Positions 36,783 to 46,824 of a stretch of DNA of 64,000 bases are shown here, in pieces. The notes beneath the pieces were generated by a model. That model had not been told where the DNA came from. It saw nothing but the letters and a program-made list of their open reading frames with translations, and searched no databases. The translations under genes and the position numbers were made by a program. How positions within the stretch are numbered: position 1 is the stretch's first letter; each line of letters begins with the position of its first letter. This DNA is from Algibacter sp. L1A34 (lineage in GTDB: Bacteria > Bacteroidota > Bacteroidia > Flavobacteriales > Flavobacteriaceae): the NCBI RefSeq assembly GCF_009796805.1, contig NZ_CP047029.1, positions 1,866,001 to 1,930,000 on the forward strand. Reading direction: 5' to 3'.

Positions 36783-37754
36783 TTAATCTAAAGATTGATT
36801 TTCTAAAGAGGCATGCTCTAGTAGCTTACTATATTCTTCTGCCGTTAAACTTCCGTAGTAGAAATTCATTGGGTTAATACGTTGTCCGTCTTTAAAAATT
36901 TCATAGTGACAATGTGGTGCCTGCGAGCGTCCTGTACTTCCTACAAAACCAATTAAATCACCACGTTTTACTTTTTGGTTTTTACGTACATTATATTTAT
37001 ATAAATGGGCATATAAGCTAATATATCCAAAACCGTGATCTATTCTAATATGGTTTCCGTAACCAGTAGATCCCGAATCTGCTCGAACCACAACACCATC
37101 TCCCGAAGCATAAATTGGGGTGCCGCGTGGTGCTGAAAAGTCCATACCCCAATGCATTTTTCTAACTTTGGTGAAAGGATCCGATCGCATGCCGTAACCA
37201 GATGCCATACGCTTTAGGTCCTTATTGGCAACAGGTTGAATGGCAGGAATTGCTGCTAGTAATTTTTCTTTTTCTTTTGCAAGAACTGCAATTTCATCTA
37301 GCGATTTCGATTGTACTACAATTTGCTTCTGCAGAATATCCAAACGTTTGTTACTTTCAATAATTAGTTTAGAATTATCAAAACCTTCTAAATTTTTATA
37401 TCTGTTAATTCCGCCAAAGCCAGCTCTTCGTTGTGCTTCCGGAATAGGGTTAGCTTCAAAATAAACACGATAAATATTATTGTCTCTATCTGCCACATTC
37501 GCTAAAACGTTTTCTGCTTCGTTCATTTTTTTATTCAACAATTCATATTGCAATTGCATGTTGTGTAATTCTCTAGAAAGTGTACGTTCTTTAGGGGATG
37601 CCACGTATTGGCTTGTTATAAAAACAGATAAAAAACCAAATAATCCCGCCGCTAAAATAAACATGAAAGCATACTTAAACGTTGTTCTTTTTTTACGTTC
37701 AATCTTCCTGTAAGAAAGTGAATCGGAATCGTAATAATATTTTACCTTACTCAT
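36783..37754 (-). CDS. M23 family metallopeptidase, membrane-anchored
   Basis: The 323-residue protein has one membrane helix (about residues 29-48), a periplasmic coiled coil (about 58-85 and 130-175) and a LytM/M23 domain. Zinc ligands are seen in MHWGMDFSAPRG (H, D) and APHCHYEIF (HxH). It is either a peptidoglycan endopeptidase or, like many coiled-coil members, a regulator of cell wall cleavage. ATG at 37754 gives the usual MSKVKYYYDSDSLSYRKIE start, so an earlier in-frame start at 37829 is rejected. Confidence 0.9.
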   Translation of the reverse strand: MSKVKYYYDSDSLSYRKIERKKRTTFKYAFMFILAAGLFGFLSVFITSQYVASPKERTLSRELHNMQLQYELLNKKMNEAENVLANVADRDNNIYRVYFEANPIPEAQRRAGFGGINRYKNLEGFDNSKLIIESNKRLDILQKQIVVQSKSLDEIAVLAKEKEKLLAAIPAIQPVANKDLKRMASGYGMRSDPFTKVRKMHWGMDFSAPRGTPIYASGDGVVVRADSGSTGYGNHIRIDHGFGYISLYAHLYKYNVRKNQKVKRGDLIGFVGSTGRSQAPHCHYEIFKDGQRINPMNFYYGSLTAEEYSKLLEHASLENQSLD

Positions 37755-37950
37755 TATTATTTTTATGCTATTTTTGCGCTTTACAATTTTTGTTGTTTGT
37801 GCTTTATATTTTAAAAGCAGAACGGACAAATCTACTGATTTATTATTAATAGAATAATAAATCCTTGGCTTGGCGTTTTTAAATTGAAAAGTAAAGATAA
37901 AAATTGTTTTGCAATTAATAGAGAATAACTGAAAAGAGAATAATTTATAT

Positions 37951-40566
37951 ATGAAGTCTCAAGACATCCGCGCTAAGTTTTTAAGTTTTTTTGAAGATAA
38001 AAAGCACAGTATTGTGCCATCTGCTCCCATGGTTTTAAAAGATGATCCAACCCTAATGTTTGTGAATTCGGGAATGGCTCCTTTTAAAGAGTATTTTTTA
38101 GGAAATACCAAGCCGAAAAATAATAGGATTAGCGATTCGCAAAAGTGTTTACGTGTTTCTGGAAAGCATAACGATTTAGAGGAGGTTGGTTATGATACTT
38201 ATCACCATACTTTGTTCGAAATGCTTGGTAACTGGAGTTTTGGAGATTATTTCAAAAAGGAGGCTATTGCTTGGGCCTGGGAACTTCTAGTAGATGTTTA
38301 CGGTATAGATAAAGATATATTATATGTTACCGTTTTTGAAGGAAGTGATGATGCTGATAATTTAGGAATGGATACCGAGGCTTATGATTTTTGGAAACAA
38401 TATATATCTGAAGATCGTATTTTAAAAGGTAATAAGAAAGATAATTTCTGGGAAATGGGCGATCAAGGTCCATGTGGGCCATGTAGTGAAATACATGTAG
38501 ATATTCGTTCTGCGGAAGAAAAAGCTAAAATTCCTGGAAAAGATTTGATAAACATGGATCATCCGCAAGTGGTTGAAATTTGGAACTTAGTTTTCATGCA
38601 ATACAACCGAAAAGCTAACGGAACCCTTGAGGGTTTACCAGACAAGCATATCGATACAGGTATGGGGTTTGAACGTCTTTGTATGGTTTTACAGGGTGTG
38701 CAGTCTAATTATGATACCGATGTATTTACTCCAATTATTCGCGAAATAGAAACCATCACAAATAAAGTTTATAATAAGGATAAGGAGATAGATGTTGCTA
38801 TACGTGTTATTTCCGATCATGTTCGTGCCGTAGCCTTTTCAATTGCCGATGGGCAGTTGCCTAGTAATACTGGTGCAGGTTATGTAATTCGTAGAATTTT
38901 ACGACGTGCCGTACGTTACGGATTTACATTTTTAGAGAAAAAGGAACCGTTTATTTATAGATTAGTAGATGTTTTAAGTGAAAAAATGGGGGATGCTTTC
39001 CCAGAATTAAAAGCTCAAAAACAACTTATAGAAAATGTTATAAAAGAAGAAGAACAATCCTTTTTAAGAACATTAGATCAAGGTTTAGTATTATTAAATA
39101 GAATTGTAGAAACAACAAAAGGTGATACTGTTTCGGGAGAAAAAGCATTCGAATTATACGATACTTATGGTTTTCCAATAGATTTAACTGCGCTTATTCT
39201 TTCTGAAAAAGGATTAAAGTTAGATGAAAAAGGCTTTAATGAAGAATTACAAAAGCAAAAAAATCGTTCTCGTGCGGCTAGTGAAATGTCTATGGATGAT
39301 TGGGCTATTCTGAGCGATGATGCTGTAGAGGAATTTGTAGGTTATGATACTTTAGAAGCCCAAGTAAAATTAACGCGATATAGAAAAGTAGTTTCTAAAA
39401 AAGACGGCGAAATGTATCAGTTGGTATTTAATATCACACCATTTTACGCAGAGGGAGGCGGACAAGTAGGAGATAAAGGTTACTTGGAAGATGCGCATGG
39501 CGATGTGGTTTATATTTTAGATACTAAAAAGGAAAGTAACGTTATTATTCATTTTACTAAAAACTTACCAAAGCACATCAACAAAAGTTTTAAAGCTGTA
39601 GTAGATGTTAAACAACGTAATAGAACAGAAAGCAACCATACAGCAACACACTTATTACATCAGGCTTTAAGAGAGGTTTTAGGAACTCATGTAGAGCAAA
39701 AAGGATCTGCTGTAAATTCTAAATATTTACGTTTTGATTTTTCTCATTTTTCTAAATTAACGACTGAAGAATTACAAGATGTTGAGAATTTTGTGAATTC
39801 TAGAATTGAAGGCAAACTTCCTTTAGTTGAAAAAAGAAATGTTCCAAAAGAAGAAGCTATTGCAGATGGAGCTATGAGTTTATTTGGAGAGAAATATGGA
39901 GATACCGTTCGAGCTATTCGTTTTGGACAGTCTGTTGAGCTTTGTGGAGGAACACATGTGAAAAACACAGGTGATATCTGGTATTTTAAAATAGTTTCCG
40001 AAGGTGCGGTTGCGGCGGGAATTAGACGAATTGAAGCTATTACTAACGATGCTGTAAAAGATTTTTATTCTGAAAATAACAAGACGTTTTTCGAAATGAA
40101 AGATTTGCTTAACAACACTAAAGAGCCGGTAAAGGCACTTCAGAATTTACAAGATGAAAACACAAGCCTTAAAAAGCAAATTGAAGGTTTATTGAAAGAT
40201 AAAGCTAAAAATATAAAAGGTGAATTAAGAAGTGAATTAACAGAAATTAATGGCGTTCAGTTTTTAGCTAAAAAATTAGATTTAGATGCTGGCGGATTAA
40301 AAGATGTTGCTTTCGAGTTAGGGTCTCAGTTTGATAATTTATTCTTATTATTTGCAACCGAACAAAATGGAAAAGCATTATTATCATGCTATATCTCAAA
40401 AGAATTAGTTGCAAGTAAAGGCTTAAATGCTGGGCAAGTAGTTCGCGAACTTGGAAAACATATTCAAGGCGGCGGCGGCGGGCAACCATTTTTTGCAACT
40501 GCTGGTGGTAAAAATCCAGATGGTATTACAAAAGCATTAGATGGGGCAAAAGCCTATATTGGATAA
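37951..40566 (+). CDS. alaS: Alanyl-tRNA synthetase
   Basis: The 871-residue enzyme is complete, with class II catalytic core ([40 protein letters not shown]), the editing domain with both zinc/editing motifs ([12 protein letters not shown] and [10 protein letters not shown]), and the C-terminal DHHA1 domain ending in [15 protein letters not shown]. It charges tRNA-Ala and removes mis-attached serine or glycine. It is divergent from the M23 peptidase gene. Confidence 0.98.
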   Translation: MKSQDIRAKFLSFFEDKKHSIVPSAPMVLKDDPTLMFVNSGMAPFKEYFLGNTKPKNNRISDSQKCLRVSGKHNDLEEVGYDTYHHTLFEMLGNWSFGDYFKKEAIAWAWELLVDVYGIDKDILYVTVFEGSDDADNLGMDTEAYDFWKQYISEDRILKGNKKDNFWEMGDQGPCGPCSEIHVDIRSAEEKAKIPGKDLINMDHPQVVEIWNLVFMQYNRKANGTLEGLPDKHIDTGMGFERLCMVLQGVQSNYDTDVFTPIIREIETITNKVYNKDKEIDVAIRVISDHVRAVAFSIADGQLPSNTGAGYVIRRILRRAVRYGFTFLEKKEPFIYRLVDVLSEKMGDAFPELKAQKQLIENVIKEEEQSFLRTLDQGLVLLNRIVETTKGDTVSGEKAFELYDTYGFPIDLTALILSEKGLKLDEKGFNEELQKQKNRSRAASEMSMDDWAILSDDAVEEFVGYDTLEAQVKLTRYRKVVSKKDGEMYQLVFNITPFYAEGGGQVGDKGYLEDAHGDVVYILDTKKESNVIIHFTKNLPKHINKSFKAVVDVKQRNRTESNHTATHLLHQALREVLGTHVEQKGSAVNSKYLRFDFSHFSKLTTEELQDVENFVNSRIEGKLPLVEKRNVPKEEAIADGAMSLFGEKYGDTVRAIRFGQSVELCGGTHVKNTGDIWYFKIVSEGAVAAGIRRIEAITNDAVKDFYSENNKTFFEMKDLLNNTKEPVKALQNLQDENTSLKKQIEGLLKDKAKNIKGELRSELTEINGVQFLAKKLDLDAGGLKDVAFELGSQFDNLFLLFATEQNGKALLSCYISKELVASKGLNAGQVVRELGKHIQGGGGGQPFFATAGGKNPDGITKALDGAKAYIG

Positions 40567-40598
40567 AACAGAATTGTTTTAATTCATTGTTAATAATG

Positions 40599-40637
40599 AA
40601 AAAGCGCTAAACCTTAATTAAGGGTTTAGCGCTTTTT
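40599..40637. terminator. Terminator shared by alaS and phr
   Basis: AAAGCGCTAAACC-TTAATTAAG-GGTTTAGCGCTTT flanked by A and T runs. One arm lies inside the end of the phr reading frame, so the two convergent genes share it. Confidence 0.85.
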
Positions 40638-41907
40638 TGTATGTAGAAATAGCACGTTCTCGTGCAAATTTATGTTCGACCATAGGTTGCGGATAGGTTA
40701 ATTCATCATAATCTTCAACCCAACGGCGTATGTAAATGGTATCTTTATCAAATTTTTTCAACTGCTCGGCAGGATTAAAAACTCTAAAATAAGGTGCGGC
40801 ATCGCAACCTGTGCCAGCAGCCCATTGCCAATTTCCGTTATTTGCAGAGAGTTCGTAATCTAGTAGTTTTTCAGCGAAATATGCTTCGCCCCAACGCCAA
40901 TCTATTAAAAGGTGTTTGCATAGAAATCCGGCAGTAATCATACGTACACGATTATGCATATATCCCGTTTTGTTTAATTCGCGCATACCGGCATCAACCA
41001 TGGGGTAGCCCGTTTTTCCTTCGCACCAAGCTTTAAAGTCTGCTTCGTTATTCCGCCAAGGTATCGCGTCGTATTTTTGTTTAAAATTTTCGGTAACAAC
41101 TTTGGGGAAATGAAAGAGGATTTGCATGAAAAATTCACGCCAAATAAGCTCACTTAAAAATATTGCATTTGTTTTTAAAGCTAGTTTCACCATGTTCCTA
41201 GTACTAACGAGTCCAAATCTTAAATGTGGTGAAAGGTATGATGTTTGATCTTGTGCAGGAAAATTTCGGACTTCATCATAGCGATCTAAAGCCGTTAAAT
41301 TATATGGTTTTACGAGTATTTTACTTTTAGTAAACCCTATGTCTGCTATAGAAGGGAAAGCCAAATTGCTTTTATGAAATCGAGTGTTATCAATCTCATG
41401 ATTTGATACATCAGCTTTCTCATCGAATTTTTTTAACCACTTATTTTTAAACGGTGTGTATATCGTATAAGGTGTATTATCGTTTTTTAGAATATCGTTT
41501 TCTTCAAAAATCACTTGATCTTTGAAGGACTTTGTTTCTATGCCGTTAGCACTTAATAAATCTGAGATTTCAAGGTCCCTTTTTATGGCGTAAGGCTCGT
41601 AATCTTTATTAAAAAAAACACGCTCAATGTTATGTTCTTCAATTAGAGTTTTCCAAATTTCTAAAGTCGAGCCTTTTTTTACAACAAGGCTCGATCCAAA
41701 CTCGGTAAGTTCTTTGTTTATGTTTTCTAAAGTGTTGTGAATAAAGGAAACCCTAGCATCATCTTTAGGTAATGAGTCTAAAATATCATCATCAAAAATA
41801 AAAACAGGTAATACATTGTTACTCGATTTTAGAGCATAATGTAAAGCCGTATTATCTTCTAGTCTTAAATCGCGTCGAAACCAAAATAGAGTTGTTTTAT
41901 TTTCCAT
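40618..41907 (-). CDS. phr: Deoxyribodipyrimidine photolyase (class I type)
   Basis: The 429-residue protein has the N-terminal antenna-binding domain (FWFRRDLRLEDNTALHYALK) and the FAD-binding helical domain (TGYPMVDAGMRELNKTGYMH, NRVRMITAGFLCKHLLIDWR, NWQWAAGTGCDAAPYFRVF). The SANNGNWQW motif is that of CPD photolyases rather than (6-4) enzymes. It repairs UV-made pyrimidine dimers with blue light. It is the last gene of the carotenoid operon and overlaps the SRPBCC gene by 11 bp. Confidence 0.94.
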   Translation of the reverse strand: MENKTTLFWFRRDLRLEDNTALHYALKSSNNVLPVFIFDDDILDSLPKDDARVSFIHNTLENINKELTEFGSSLVVKKGSTLEIWKTLIEEHNIERVFFNKDYEPYAIKRDLEISDLLSANGIETKSFKDQVIFEENDILKNDNTPYTIYTPFKNKWLKKFDEKADVSNHEIDNTRFHKSNLAFPSIADIGFTKSKILVKPYNLTALDRYDEVRNFPAQDQTSYLSPHLRFGLVSTRNMVKLALKTNAIFLSELIWREFFMQILFHFPKVVTENFKQKYDAIPWRNNEADFKAWCEGKTGYPMVDAGMRELNKTGYMHNRVRMITAGFLCKHLLIDWRWGEAYFAEKLLDYELSANNGNWQWAAGTGCDAAPYFRVFNPAEQLKKFDKDTIYIRRWVEDYDELTYPQPMVEHKFARERAISTYKKALNP

Positions 41908-42382
41908 TAAAGTAGGTTTCTAAGGTTTTAAAACGGTATTCGAAAATACCTTTTAATTGTTTTTTTATAAAAAGAGTTTGAGCTAAATCACCTAAAATTC
42001 CAAAAGGTATTTTGTATGAGATTTTATCTTTCATTAATGTTTTTCCGTCAGGTTGGCTGTAAAACCAATGTTCATGATGCCACATTCTGTATGGACCAAA
42101 ACGCTGCTCGTCTATAAAGAAAGATTCGTTTTCAACTTGTGTTATTTCTGTAACCCAATTTGTATTTATACCTGGTAGAATACCAACTTTATAAGTTATT
42201 ATTTGTCCGGCATAAGCCTTTTTATCAACTTCAGATGTGATTTTAAAACCCATTTCTGAAGGAGTGATTTTTTCTAGATTATTAGGAGAGCTAAAAAAAG
42301 ACCAAGCTTCATGTAGCGGAATGTCGATTTCTTGTGTAGCCTCTAAGGTGTAAATTCCAGAATGTTTTTTTATATTAATCAT
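41897..42382 (-). CDS. SRPBCC family protein
   Basis: The 161-residue protein has the START/Bet v1-like fold (LEATQEIDIPLHEAWSFFSS, PNNLEKITPSEMGFKI) with a hydrophobic ligand pocket. Ligand is unknown. The end FGILGDLAQTLFIKKQLKGI is like that of flavobacterial proteins found beside photolyases. It overlaps phr by 11 bp and follows the SDR gene by 9 bp. Confidence 0.85.
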   Translation of the reverse strand: MINIKKHSGIYTLEATQEIDIPLHEAWSFFSSPNNLEKITPSEMGFKITSEVDKKAYAGQIITYKVGILPGINTNWVTEITQVENESFFIDEQRFGPYRMWHHEHWFYSQPDGKTLMKDKISYKIPFGILGDLAQTLFIKKQLKGIFEYRFKTLETYFNGK

Positions 42383-42391
42383 AATAAAAAC

Positions 42392-43069
42392 TTAGAGTTT
42401 TAGACTAGTTATTCCCGCATCTATTGGGAATGTTTGTCCGGAAATTGATTTAGCATCGCTAGATAACAAGTATTTGGTTAGTGCAGCTACTTCATTAGGA
42501 TCTAAAATAGATTTTAATGGGTGGCGTTCGCTCATGGTTTCTCTTTGTTTTTCGTTACGTAATAATCGAGAAGCCAGAGGTGTATCTGTAATGGTTGGAG
42601 CAATAATGTTGAAACGTATTTTTGTAGCGTATTCTGCTGCCAACGATTTTGTTAATCCTTCTAAGGCTGCTTTACTTGTTGCAACACTAGCGTGAAAAGG
42701 CATACCCATTTGTGTGGCTACACTACTGAATAAAACCACGCTACCATGACCTTCTATTAAAGCTTTTTCGTAATGTTTTATAGTTTTTATAGCACCTAAA
42801 ACGTTAATGTTGAAATCGTTTTTAAAGTCGTCTAATTCTAAGCGAGATAGTGCTTTTAGGTTGATGCTTCCTGGGCAATACACTAGAGCGTCTATGCTAT
42901 CTATTTCAGGTAACTCATCTTCTAAAACATCTAAACTATGTTGCGTAATCGTAGAAGATGTTTCTATAGCCGTACGGCTTATGTTTACAATGCTATATGT
43001 ATCTTTTAAAGCGTTTATAATGGCTTGGCCGATACCTTTACTGCCACCAATAATGACTAGTTTTTTCAT
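42392..43069 (-). CDS. Short-chain dehydrogenase/reductase-like protein lacking the catalytic Tyr
   Basis: The 225-residue protein has a full SDR fold: nucleotide motif GGSKGIGQAI (residues 8-17), VYCPGS in place of NNAG, catalytic-type serine S116 in FSSVATQ, and the C-terminal ISGQTFPIDAGI. The position of the catalytic tyrosine, 13 residues after the serine, is valine 129 (SVATSK), although lysine 133 is kept. YxxxK is thus VxxxK, so ordinary SDR oxidoreduction is doubtful. It sits between the flavin reductase and SRPBCC genes in the light-protection operon. Confidence 0.88.
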   Translation of the reverse strand: MKKLVIIGGSKGIGQAIINALKDTYSIVNISRTAIETSSTITQHSLDVLEDELPEIDSIDALVYCPGSINLKALSRLELDDFKNDFNINVLGAIKTIKHYEKALIEGHGSVVLFSSVATQMGMPFHASVATSKAALEGLTKSLAAEYATKIRFNIIAPTITDTPLASRLLRNEKQRETMSERHPLKSILDPNEVAALTKYLLSSDAKSISGQTFPIDAGITSLKL

Positions 43070-43075
43070 AATTAT

Positions 43076-43687
43076 TTATTTAGGTCTTTGGTAGGTTAAT
43101 CTTTTATTTTTAGTTGGTATGGCGTAAGTGTCTAAGCCATTAATAACAGCCGTATTGGCTTTCATTAAGTCTGCAAAACCATCATGTTCTACTAGATCAT
43201 CATTAATGTATAGATCTGTTATTTCACCTAAAATTAAAATAGTACCATTTGCTTCTATATCTATCTTTTGTGAAAATTTCATACCCATTTTTATTGTCGA
43301 TTGCTTTACAAAAGGTGCATAAAAATCGTTATTGTATTCTTCCTCTAATCCTGTTTTATTAAACTCTGAAACATCTTTAGGGTATTTGGCAGATGTATGA
43401 TGAGCATCTTCAACTATAGTTTCGTTAATATGGTTAATTGTGTAACAACCTGTTTCTATAATATTATCGAAAGTATGGCGCCTTACCGTAGTTGGTCTCA
43501 TTACAAAACCTAAAATAGGTGGAGCAGAACCGTAATGAACTACAGAACTAAAAACAGCTACATTTGTTATTCCTGATTTTGATTTTGTGGCTATTAAATT
43601 TGCAGGTTTATAGCCCGTAACACTATTAATCAGATTTATTTTATAAATATGATCGAGTTGGTCTATATCGTTACGGCTAAAATACAT
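43076..43687 (-). CDS. Flavin reductase-like domain protein
   Basis: The 203-residue protein is a flavin reductase-like (FMN-binding split-barrel) domain, seen in GYKPANLIATKSKSGITNVA, FVMRPTTVRRHTFDNI and TGCYTINHINETIVEDAHHT. It could reduce free flavin with NAD(P)H or use FMN as cofactor. Reduced flavin would be useful to the photolyase in the same operon, but that link is inference. It ends 6 bp before the SDR gene and starts right after the UbiB-like gene. Confidence 0.88.
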   Translation of the reverse strand: MYFSRNDIDQLDHIYKINLINSVTGYKPANLIATKSKSGITNVAVFSSVVHYGSAPPILGFVMRPTTVRRHTFDNIIETGCYTINHINETIVEDAHHTSAKYPKDVSEFNKTGLEEEYNNDFYAPFVKQSTIKMGMKFSQKIDIEANGTILILGEITDLYINDDLVEHDGFADLMKANTAVINGLDTYAIPTKNKRLTYQRPK

Positions 43688-44998
43688 TTATAAGGTTTTA
43701 TAATTGTTTATTACAATATGGTTTGGTTGTAGATTGTGCATTAAATTATACAATCCGAAAAATGTTCTATTAATATATATGAAATGTTTCGAGCCACGAT
43801 TACCATTCATTTTTTTAAGTTCTGTGCTTTGTGCGTATTTAGTGCTTAGCTCTGCTATTTTATTAAAAAAGGTGGGATTAGAAAAATCGAAAACCTCTTG
43901 CTGTAAAGGTGTTGTGAAAAGCGATAACATTTCGTGAAACAGGGTTTTGAAAAACACAATTTCTTCTGGTGTATCTGTTGGTTTTAAAATTTCTAATTCG
44001 TACAATTTCTTTTCAAAAAATGCTGGGTCTTCAATGTTTTCTTTTTCAGCTAATTCAAAATAAGGTGTGTAAAAAGTTAACGGTACTTCTTTCATACAAC
44101 CAAAATCTATAGCGATTAACGCATTATCTGGCGATACTAAAAAGTTACCAGGATGCGGATCGGCATGTACTTTTTTTAAGATATGCATTTGAAACATGTA
44201 AAAATCCCATAAAGCCTGACCAAGTTTATTAGAAACTTCAGGGTCATTATTCTTTTTTGTGAATTCTGAAATATGAAGTCCGTCCATCCAATCCATTGTT
44301 AAGATTTTGTTAGATGAAAATTCTTCGTAATATTTCGGAAATTTTAAATTCGGAATATGTTTACAAGCTTTAGATATTTCAATACTTTGTTGAAGTTCGA
44401 GCGTATAGTTTGTTTCTTCTATAAGTTTATTCTCGATTTCTTTAAAATAATCGTCGGTACCTTCACCTTTAATGTTGAACATACGTAAAGCGATAGGTTT
44501 AACAAGAGCCAAATCTGACGAAATACTATCTGCAACACCTGGGTATTGAATTTTTACGGCAAGTTTTTTATCTCCTTTTGTGGCCTTGTGTACTTGACCA
44601 ATACTGGCTGCATTTACAGATTCTGCTGTAAACGTGTCGAAAACTTCCGATGGTGTTTTTTTGAAATATTTTTTAAAGGTTTTAGCAACAAGTGGAGCTG
44701 ATAAAGGCGGGACAGAAAATTGCGAGAGCGAAAATTTCTCTACATAAGCATTGGGCAAAATATTTTTCTCCATGCTTAACATTTGAGCCACTTTTAATGC
44801 GGAACCTTTCAGGTTTTTTAAACCATCGTATATATCGGTAGCATTGGCTTCATTTAAATTATCTTTAGCTTCAGCCTCAGTTTTCACCATTTTTTCACCA
44901 TAGTATTTGGCATAATTTACGCCAACCTTCAGGCCTGTACTCAATAGTTTAGTGGCACGTTGTATTTTTGATGTAGGTATTTTGTCTATTGTTTTCAT
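43688..44998 (-). CDS. ABC1/AarF/UbiB-type atypical kinase
   Basis: The 436-residue protein has the conserved UbiB core: the N-terminal KVAQMLSMEK (KxGQ becomes KVAQ), the ATP-loop NAASIGQVHKATKGDKKLAVK, and the catalytic VHADPHPGNFLVSPDN with IDFGCMKEV. UbiB proteins are ATPases needed for quinone synthesis or lipid homeostasis in other bacteria, and plant relatives act in plastid lipid and pigment metabolism. The start at 44998 overlaps the TetR stop by 4 bases (ATGA), which points to coupled translation; an in-frame codon at 45022 is less likely. Confidence 0.88.
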   Translation of the reverse strand: MKTIDKIPTSKIQRATKLLSTGLKVGVNYAKYYGEKMVKTEAEAKDNLNEANATDIYDGLKNLKGSALKVAQMLSMEKNILPNAYVEKFSLSQFSVPPLSAPLVAKTFKKYFKKTPSEVFDTFTAESVNAASIGQVHKATKGDKKLAVKIQYPGVADSISSDLALVKPIALRMFNIKGEGTDDYFKEIENKLIEETNYTLELQQSIEISKACKHIPNLKFPKYYEEFSSNKILTMDWMDGLHISEFTKKNNDPEVSNKLGQALWDFYMFQMHILKKVHADPHPGNFLVSPDNALIAIDFGCMKEVPLTFYTPYFELAEKENIEDPAFFEKKLYELEILKPTDTPEEIVFFKTLFHEMLSLFTTPLQQEVFDFSNPTFFNKIAELSTKYAQSTELKKMNGNRGSKHFIYINRTFFGLYNLMHNLQPNHIVINNYKTL

Positions 44999-45654
44999 GT
45001 GGACATAGTTTTTTCTTTCCATAAGAACTTAGCGAAATCTAACACGCTTTCTAGCGGTTTTATTTCTTTTAAATCGAAACTAACTTGTACCGATTTTTCT
45101 ATGAAAATATCTGTTTTTTCAAAATTTAGAGATGTGTCTTCTAGCCAAAACTGTATGGTAAATAATAATTGAGCCCAAGCGGTTTCGTTGCTGCCTTTTT
45201 TATTTAAAGAATTAAGTGTTTTGTTTTTTAGATCTACGTTATTGGTGTAAATCTCACTTTCAATATATTTAAGAAATGTTGATCTAAGTTTAGATAGTAG
45301 CTTTAAGGCTTCTAACTTATTTTTGTTTTGTGCTAATTTTAAATAAACATAAGATCTGTTCGCGTTTAGCATTTCAAAAAAGGTGAAATAAAAGCTTAGT
45401 AACTTATCTTTTGGTGCGTAGTGCCCATAATCTTCATTTTCTGCTAATAGAGCCAAAGTGTTTTCGCAAAAAAGCGAAAATATGTGTTTTTCTAAAACTT
45501 CAAAATTGCTGAAATATTTATAGAAATCGTTTTCCTCAAAATTGTTGGTATGCGCAAATGCATATACTGTTTTAGGAATGTTATCGTCTATTAATAAAGT
45601 AGACATGTATAAATCTATTATTTTTTCTGCTGTAATATTTTTTTTTCTAGCCAT
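44995..45654 (-). CDS. TetR-like regulator or helical protein
   Basis: The 219-residue protein is all-helical. It begins MARKKNITAEKIIDLYMSTL and has a region (FEENDFYKYFSNFEVLEKHI) like the recognition helix part of TetR repressors, then a C-terminal helical domain. In flavobacteria such proteins are annotated as TetR family regulators with a divergent DNA-binding part. It overlaps the UbiB-like gene by 4 bases, so the pair acts together. Direct DNA binding is not certain. Confidence 0.7.
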   Translation of the reverse strand: MARKKNITAEKIIDLYMSTLLIDDNIPKTVYAFAHTNNFEENDFYKYFSNFEVLEKHIFSLFCENTLALLAENEDYGHYAPKDKLLSFYFTFFEMLNANRSYVYLKLAQNKNKLEALKLLSKLRSTFLKYIESEIYTNNVDLKNKTLNSLNKKGSNETAWAQLLFTIQFWLEDTSLNFEKTDIFIEKSVQVSFDLKEIKPLESVLDFAKFLWKEKTMST

Positions 45655-45665
45655 GAGTTTCTGTT

Positions 45666-46139
45666 TTAATTGTTAAATACAATGTAGGCGTTTAGACTTG
45701 TTGCAATCGTCATCCATATTAAGTATGGAGCTATAAATAATGTGTAATACTTTACTGTTTTTATATAATTGAAGGTGAAATAACCTATAAGTAGCCAAAG
45801 AGCGATAATGAAGATTAGAGCTATAAGGGTTTGTTGCTGATTAAAGAATAAAAAATTCCATGATACATTTAAAAACCATTGCAAAGCATAGAGTTTCATT
45901 AAAGGTTTAAAACCAAATGGGAAATTAAGACTTAATGCAGCCATGTAAACAGCGAAGGCAGCCATAACGGTGGTCCAAGCTGCTCCAAAAACCCATCCTT
46001 CTGGTGTCCAAGGAGCTTTGTTTAGTGAGGCGTACCAAGGTGATGTTTGTCCGTTATCCATCAATAGAACACCAACACCAAGTGCTAAAATGTTTATGCA
46101 CAAAAAAATAGTAAATCTTACTAGTTTGTTATTTTCCAT
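45666..46139 (-). CDS. tspO: TspO/MBR family protein
   Basis: The 157-residue membrane protein has five helices and the family blocks SPWYASLNKAPWTPEGWVFG, AAWTTVMAAFAVYMAAL, and LNVSWNFLFFNQQQTLIALI. TspO proteins bind tetrapyrroles and sterols and react to light and oxygen stress in other bacteria, including control of carotenoid genes in Rhodobacter. Being inside a carotenoid operon fits this. It overlaps the lycopene cyclase gene by 11 bp. Confidence 0.95.
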   Translation of the reverse strand: MENNKLVRFTIFLCINILALGVGVLLMDNGQTSPWYASLNKAPWTPEGWVFGAAWTTVMAAFAVYMAALSLNFPFGFKPLMKLYALQWFLNVSWNFLFFNQQQTLIALIFIIALWLLIGYFTFNYIKTVKYYTLFIAPYLIWMTIATSLNAYIVFNN

Positions 46140-46824
46140 GTGCTTTTTGTTTAAATGAATTAAAAATTAATTGTATTGAAAATAATAAGTTGAAGGCGTA
46201 AAAAATATCTTCAAATGGTATCGTAAAAATTCTAAAACCTAAGTTTTCGTTGTCGTTATACCATACAACGGGTTCGTCTATAAAACTTCCGGTTAGTATC
46301 CCATTTACTAAAAGAAAGGGTAGTAAAATGATTAAAAAACTAAGGAAGTAACGTTGTAATATTTCCAAATGAAATTTTAAACCATAAATTAATAGCACTA
46401 TAAAGAATATAAAATTTAAAGTTGTGTACCATTTTCCGAAATGAAATAACAATAAAACAAATACTAAAATTAGTGTTAAACCACCACTTATAATAGTTGC
46501 TGTTTTCGAGAGTTTAAAATTTGGCAAATAATATGATAAAACCTCGTGTGTAAACAAACATGCATAGGGAATACAAAAGAAAAACAACCATTCTTCTATT
46601 GGCATACCTAAAAGTGCAATGGGTAAATGGTAAGAATCGTTAAATCCCCAAATGCCAAATTTTGTAAAAAGAACATCCCATATTATAAAAGGTATTGCCA
46701 CTAATAAAATGCTTAAAAAGGCACTTTTAGCGTATTGTATAAAGTGAAATTTTTTTTCAAAAACACTATACAGCAGGGGAATACTTAAACTCCCTAATGT
46801 TAATATGAGATATAAGTATGGCAT
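46129..46824 (-). CDS. Lycopene cyclase, CrtYcd type
   Basis: The 231-residue membrane protein has about seven helices and two related halves, each carrying a Px[ED][ED] motif (MPIEEWLFFFCIPY and IPFEDIFYAF). This is the layout of fused CrtYc/CrtYd cyclases, which make beta-carotene from lycopene, not the flavin-type CrtY. It overlaps crtZ by 1 base and tspO by 11. Confidence 0.9.
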   Translation of the reverse strand: MPYLYLILTLGSLSIPLLYSVFEKKFHFIQYAKSAFLSILLVAIPFIIWDVLFTKFGIWGFNDSYHLPIALLGMPIEEWLFFFCIPYACLFTHEVLSYYLPNFKLSKTATIISGGLTLILVFVLLLFHFGKWYTTLNFIFFIVLLIYGLKFHLEILQRYFLSFLIILLPFLLVNGILTGSFIDEPVVWYNDNENLGFRIFTIPFEDIFYAFNLLFSIQLIFNSFKQKAHGK

